The notes beneath the pieces are model-generated. The model made no database searches, was not told the origin of the DNA, and saw nothing but the letters and a program-made list of their open reading frames with translations. This document shows, piece after piece, positions 60,934 through 64,000 of a stretch of DNA of 64,000 nt; position 1 is the first letter of the stretch, and every line of letters starts with the position of its first letter. The stretch is from Actinomyces oris (lineage in GTDB: Bacteria; Actinomycetota; Actinomycetes; Actinomycetales; Actinomycetaceae), in NCBI RefSeq assembly GCF_006546825.1, contig NZ_VICC01000004.1, positions 62,001-126,000 of the forward strand. The letters run 5' to 3'. The translations under genes were made by a program, and so were the position numbers.

Positions 60934-62652
60934 TCACCAGAGGCGGCCGGAGCCAGCCCTGGAGTTGTTGAGTGCGCGCTGGAGGGCGCCAATGGTCGCC
61001 GGGCCGGCCTCCCCGTCCACCCAGTCGCCGAACTCCCAGTCCGGGGGCAGGTACTCCTTGTGCCAGGCGATGATGAGGTACTGGAGCGTGCGCCACGTGT
61101 CCGGGCCGAGCACGCCGTCGACGTCGAGCGCTGGCGAGTCGTTCAGCGCGACCTGCGTGTCCGCCGGCACCGCGGAGTTCAGGAACGCCTGGAGCCTCTC
61201 GATCGCAGGGCTACCGTCGTCGTCCAGGGCCCCGTCAACGGGCGTGCCCATGACCTGCTGGAGGCGACCAATCGTCGCGGGCCCGAAGACCCCGTTGCAG
61301 ACAAGCTCGCCCTGGCCGTCCGACCGATTCCACTTGCCGGTGTAGGGGCTCGCCTGCGCCGCGGACGCGGCCGGGGCCGGGGCGTTGACCTGGCCGCCGC
61401 CGACCATCCGGTCCCAGGTAGCGCGGTCGCGCAGCCGGTTGAAGTCCAGCTCCCCGCCGTAGCCGGCCAGGCGCCCCCTCTGGGAGTACTGGTGAATCAA
61501 CGGCTGCCCCCAGAACCGAAGCAAGGGGACGGCCGGGTCGATGTAGCCGATGTAGGTGGTGTTGTAGTTCGTCGGGTCGGCGTACCACAGCGGGTACCTC
61601 GCGGCGACGCCAGCCCAGTCGTAGTCGTTGACAGTGGAGCCGTTCATGTAGATGCCCGGCGTCGTGCCGGTAGCAGCTGCCACGGCGTCGAGCCAAGCCA
61701 GAGCCCACCCCGGTCCCTGGGCCGGGGCGTCGTCCTCCCAGTCCAGCCACAAGGTCGCCCGCCCGAGATAGGGCCTGGCAGCGGCCAGGAAGTACCGCAC
61801 CTGGTCGGAGACGTCGCCGGGACGCGCGAAGTGATAGAGCCCCAATCTCTTGTCGCTGCTCAAGGTCGCCTGGGCCTGCGCGCCCATGCACGGGTTCGTG
61901 TACCCATCGCCCTCAGTGCACTTCACGATCACGAAGTCCGCCCACAGGTCCGCGATGTCGATTCCCTCCTGGTGGGAGGAGACGTCAATGCCGTGAGCAT
62001 GAGCCGGCACCGACGGCGTCGCCGGCGTGGGGGTCGGCGTGGGCTTGGGCGTCGAGGTCGTCTTGGCGAACTCCGGCCACTGGGCCATGAACCGGTCGCT
62101 GTCGAAACGGTGGCAGCTCGTCCAAGCCCCCGACCTGGTGTACGGGTGCGTGCTGTAGGGGACGGTTCTGGTCTCACCCCCGGTCTGATCCCCTAGGTAG
62201 CCGTCAATGCTGCCGTCCTCGGCGATCCAGGCTTCGCTGAGGAGGTCGTTGGCGGCGTCGGTGATGATGATGACGTGCCCCTGGCCTCCCTCGCTGGCCA
62301 CCGAGAGGACAACGTCGCCGGTCTGGAAACCACCATCCGGGTAAAGGTTGGCGTCCTCCCAGGGCACCTCCTGGAAGCCTCGGGCCTCCAGGCCGCCCCT
62401 CATATTGCCCGTCCAGAAATCATCAATCTCGAGCAGAGCCTTGTGCCCCCATGGGACACCAAAAGCATCATGCAAACCATAATTGACGGCCCCGCACACC
62501 AACGACGAGCAGTCAGCATTCTGCGGGCTCTTGACGTGACCCTCCCAGTCCGCCACCGAGTACCACGTTCTACGGCCCGGTTGCGAGTAACCAACATCCT
62601 CCACATCGCAGATACGACGTGCGATGCGGGCTGCGACTGACGCGACAGACAT
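60934..62652 (-). CDS. Modular phage endolysin (NlpC/P60-type amidase + GH25 muramidase + binding repeats)
   Basis: 572 residues; AGGAAGGA upstream fixes the ATG at 62652. Residues 1-185 are an NlpC/P60-superfamily phage amidase (Amidase_5/Pal-like) with Cys48 in NADCSSLVCG and His126 in GGQGHVIIIT. Residues ~197-215 are a Thr/Pro linker. Residues ~219-420 are a GH25 lysozyme with HGIDVSSHQEG and catalytic LDWED (Asp304/Glu306). The C-terminal ~125 residues hold peptidoglycan-binding-type repeats (NGVFGPATIGRLQQVMG, DGVLGPDTWRTLQYL, EAGPATIGALQRAL). It should cut both glycan and peptide parts of the host wall. No signal peptide, so it needs the holin. Confidence 0.93.
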   Translation of the reverse strand: MSVASVAARIARRICDVEDVGYSQPGRRTWYSVADWEGHVKSPQNADCSSLVCGAVNYGLHDAFGVPWGHKALLEIDDFWTGNMRGGLEARGFQEVPWEDANLYPDGGFQTGDVVLSVASEGGQGHVIIITDAANDLLSEAWIAEDGSIDGYLGDQTGGETRTVPYSTHPYTRSGAWTSCHRFDSDRFMAQWPEFAKTTSTPKPTPTPTPATPSVPAHAHGIDVSSHQEGIDIADLWADFVIVKCTEGDGYTNPCMGAQAQATLSSDKRLGLYHFARPGDVSDQVRYFLAAARPYLGRATLWLDWEDDAPAQGPGWALAWLDAVAAATGTTPGIYMNGSTVNDYDWAGVAARYPLWYADPTNYNTTYIGYIDPAVPLLRFWGQPLIHQYSQRGRLAGYGGELDFNRLRDRATWDRMVGGGQVNAPAPAASAAQASPYTGKWNRSDGQGELVCNGVFGPATIGRLQQVMGTPVDGALDDDGSPAIERLQAFLNSAVPADTQVALNDSPALDVDGVLGPDTWRTLQYLIIAWHKEYLPPDWEFGDWVDGEAGPATIGALQRALNNSRAGSGRLW

Positions 62653-62726
62653 GCGAATCCTTCCTGATTCTGGGTACAGAAAACCCCGCCACCAGGCTGG
62701 CGCGGGGAGAGTTGACTGACTGGTTG

Positions 62727-63323
62727 TCAGTAGCCGATGGCTTGCCACATGAGTGAGTGTGCGGTGGATTGCTTCTCGCCGGGAAACATTACTCGAAACC
62801 CGGTCCTGTCTAGCCTGTCTACCATGGGTACAGCATTAGAGATAAATTTAAATTTCCCGCTATTGTTGTATAGTTTGGTGATGTTGATTGTTAGGCAGGC
62901 CTTTGGGAATGGCTGTGGGAACGGTTGGAATGAAAAGAATCCGGCTCCGTTTGCGTGTCCGTACGTTCCATTGGAGAGTCGACCGGTCTGCAGGATCATG
63001 ATTTCGTTCGGACCTGGCTGGCTGTAGGCGATTCCGCTGTCTCCGGTCTGTTGGGTCTCGATGCGAAACCGGCTGGTTCCTGCCCAGCGAAGACCATCCC
63101 ACACCAGAAGCGCTCTGATGTCTGAGCGCCACACGAATACGGGGTTGCTCTCAGTGATCTTAACTCCGGCAGCCTTGAGGGCATTGATGTGCTGGATAGC
63201 TGCTGTCTCTGAGTCGCAGGCTTTGACTGAAGGGACGGACTGAGAGAAGTCCAGAAGTGACTGGCGGGATGCTGGCTCGCTCCCATTTGGCACCAGATGG
63301 CCTCTGACGTCGATCGATGGCAT
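62727..63323 (-). CDS. Phage tail-fibre-like/minor tail protein
   Basis: 198 residues. MPSIDVRGHLVPNGSEPASR at the N-terminus and a C-terminal beta-rich part (FRIETQQTGDSGIAYSQPGP, FRVMFPGEK, ending SLMWQAIGY). The W.AIGY ending is common in receptor-binding tail-fibre tips. GC drops towards the C-terminal coding part, which fits a module exchanged between phages. ATG at 63323. It lies upstream of the endolysin with a 74-bp gap. The exact structural role is inferred. Confidence 0.65.
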   Translation of the reverse strand: MPSIDVRGHLVPNGSEPASRQSLLDFSQSVPSVKACDSETAAIQHINALKAAGVKITESNPVFVWRSDIRALLVWDGLRWAGTSRFRIETQQTGDSGIAYSQPGPNEIMILQTGRLSNGTYGHANGAGFFSFQPFPQPFPKACLTINITKLYNNSGKFKFISNAVPMVDRLDRTGFRVMFPGEKQSTAHSLMWQAIGY

Positions 63324-63329
63324 ATGCGA

Positions 63330-63533
63330 TTACTCCTCTCCCTCTGAGGGGGTGGTCGTGGAATCTGTTGTCTCTGACTCGTCTGTTCGGGTGTTTTCTC
63401 CCGCATCGGATTTTGGTGTGTGTTGGAGGGCTTCCACGATCTCGAGTACGCCAGTCTCGTGCCAATAGACGTGACCAGGAATGTCAGCGACAACGACGCC
63501 GCACAGGCCGCACACCGACCAACCGCCGCTCAT
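63330..63533 (-). CDS. Small phage protein with CxxC motif
   Basis: 67 residues, starting MSGGWSVCGLCGVVVADIPG. The C-terminal half is Thr/Ser/Glu-rich and disordered. The ATG overlaps the stop of the upstream structural gene by 4 nt, and the stop lies 6 bp before the tail-fibre-like ATG, so it belongs to the late operon. The CxxC could be a zinc site or chance. Function unknown. Confidence 0.68.
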   Translation of the reverse strand: MSGGWSVCGLCGVVVADIPGHVYWHETGVLEIVEALQHTPKSDAGENTRTDESETTDSTTTPSEGEE

Positions 63534-64000
63534 GACTCAACCTCGCACTCCAGGGATAGCACCATCGATTCGCCTTGCCCGCGGATACCGCCGTAGACGG
63601 CGCCCACCAGAGCGATTCCCTGGCCCGCAAGCAGGCCGGCCGCGAGCGCGGTGATGTCGATGCTGCTGGTTTGGTTGCTGGTGATGGTTCCGGTGGCCTG
63701 GGGGCCTGTGGGTTGGGGGCCGGCGTCGGTGTAGGTGGCGCATTGGAGGACTGCGTTCCAGGTGTTGGGGTTGGCGCCGTTGCCTACTGCGGTGAGGATG
63801 GCCCGGGTGATGCTGGTGGTGCCGATGGCGGGGATCTGTTGGCCGTAGGTGGCTAGGCCTGTCAGGGTGCCGGTGCCGGCGTCTCCTTGGCTGAGGTCAC
63901 GAGGGTGGCCGACAATGGCGGCGCCGAAGCGGTTCCATCCGGTTGGGGCGTGGGTGCCGGTCCAGGTGGGGTGGGCGGTGCAGGTGACGGTGTTGGTGGT
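63530..64000 (-). CDS. Phage structural protein, C-terminal part (runs off the window)
   Basis: An open frame read on the - strand from the right edge to TGA at 63532-63530, at least 156 residues, with its start outside the window. It is Thr/Ala/Gly-rich with strand-type segments (GTLTGLATYGQQIPAIGTTS, ITRAILTAVGNGANPNTWNA, SIDITALAAGLLAGQGIALV) and ends QGESMVLSLECEVES. This composition is typical of phage tail or head-decoration proteins rather than enzymes. The stop overlaps the next gene by 4 nt. Exact role unknown. Confidence 0.65.
   Translation of the reverse strand, partial: TTNTVTCTAHPTWTGTHAPTGWNRFGAAIVGHPRDLSQGDAGTGTLTGLATYGQQIPAIGTTSITRAILTAVGNGANPNTWNAVLQCATYTDAGPQPTGPQATGTITSNQTSSIDITALAAGLLAGQGIALVGAVYGGIRGQGESMVLSLECEVES

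Larger units (their letters stand above)
59622..64000. mobile_element. Prophage end (lysis and tail modules), truncated by window
   Basis: From the tRNA-Lys remnant to the right edge the genes are on the - strand, tightly packed or overlapping: a small late protein, a membrane/coiled-coil protein, a holin-like protein, a modular endolysin, a tail-fibre-like protein, a small protein and a structural protein running off the window. This is the late end of a siphovirus-type prophage of an actinobacterial host. No integrase is seen, so it should be at the other end. Defective or active status cannot be judged. Confidence 0.82.

Noticed and set aside
63537-63743. 68-codon - strand frame rich in Arg, His and Pro at the right end
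   Set aside because: It is a frame-shifted shadow of the phage structural gene ending at 63530, whose composition is protein-like and whose stop overlaps the next gene.

Overview
The window is GC-rich chromosomal DNA from an actinobacterium. The gene order (surA-like, eno, ftsB/divIC-like, DUF501, ppx; rplY, pth; greA, trhA, uppS), the GC-rich codon use and the oral-type exopolysaccharide genes suggest Actinomycetaceae, most likely an oral Actinomyces of the oris/naeslundii group. The genus is an inference from pattern recognition and was not tested by a search.

Layout. 1-6.9 kb: the 3' end of prs, then a surface/exopolysaccharide group (secreted beta-propeller protein, Wzz-type chain-length protein with a huge disordered tail, O-antigen-ligase-type polymerase). 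6.9-8.2 kb: an AT-rich one-gene island carrying an FRG-domain protein, inserted just upstream of mfd. 8.2-15 kb: mfd and a convergent three-gene ABC/FtsX exporter operon. 15-24 kb: housekeeping genes (SurA-like lipoprotein, enolase, FtsB/DivIC-like protein, DUF501, exopolyphosphatase, aroD, rplY, pth). 24-28.7 kb: an ABC-2 transporter plus DesK/NarL-type two-component operon. 29-33 kb: Bax-inhibitor-1 family protein, FKBP, ilvD. 33-38.3 kb: a four-gene peptide/nickel-type ABC importer whose start region carries two Zur/Fur-like 15-mers and whose two permeases are fused. 38.4-46.3 kb: SCO4226-like protein, HigBA-like toxin-antitoxin, ilvA, FMN reductase, an ABC-class ATPase with an RGG-repeat head, and an AbiEi/nuclease-like protein bracketed by palindromic repeats. 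46.3-49.4 kb: a lower-GC cassette with a membrane protein, a pilin-leader exoprotein and a lipoprotein. 49.5-53.1 kb: msrA, greA, trhA, uppS. 53.2-56.4 kb: a gluconate operon (GntR regulator, gntK, gntP) bracketed by two near-identical ~142-bp MITE-like repeats. 56.6-59.3 kb: DEAD-box helicase and a lipoprotein hydrolase. 59.6 kb to the right edge: one end of a prophage that entered a tRNA-Lys gene, showing its lysis and tail genes.

A recurring theme is short intergenic inverted-repeat elements (at about 15.0, 21.0, 22.4, 30.8, 44.4, 45.5, 50.3, 53.2 and 56.3 kb), mostly placed just after gene ends. One of them has been read through and supplies the C-terminus of the ABC-class ATPase. The strongest candidates for undescribed biology are the metal-box importer with the fused permease, the pilin-leader exoprotein cassette, the FRG island and the repeat elements that bracket gene modules.
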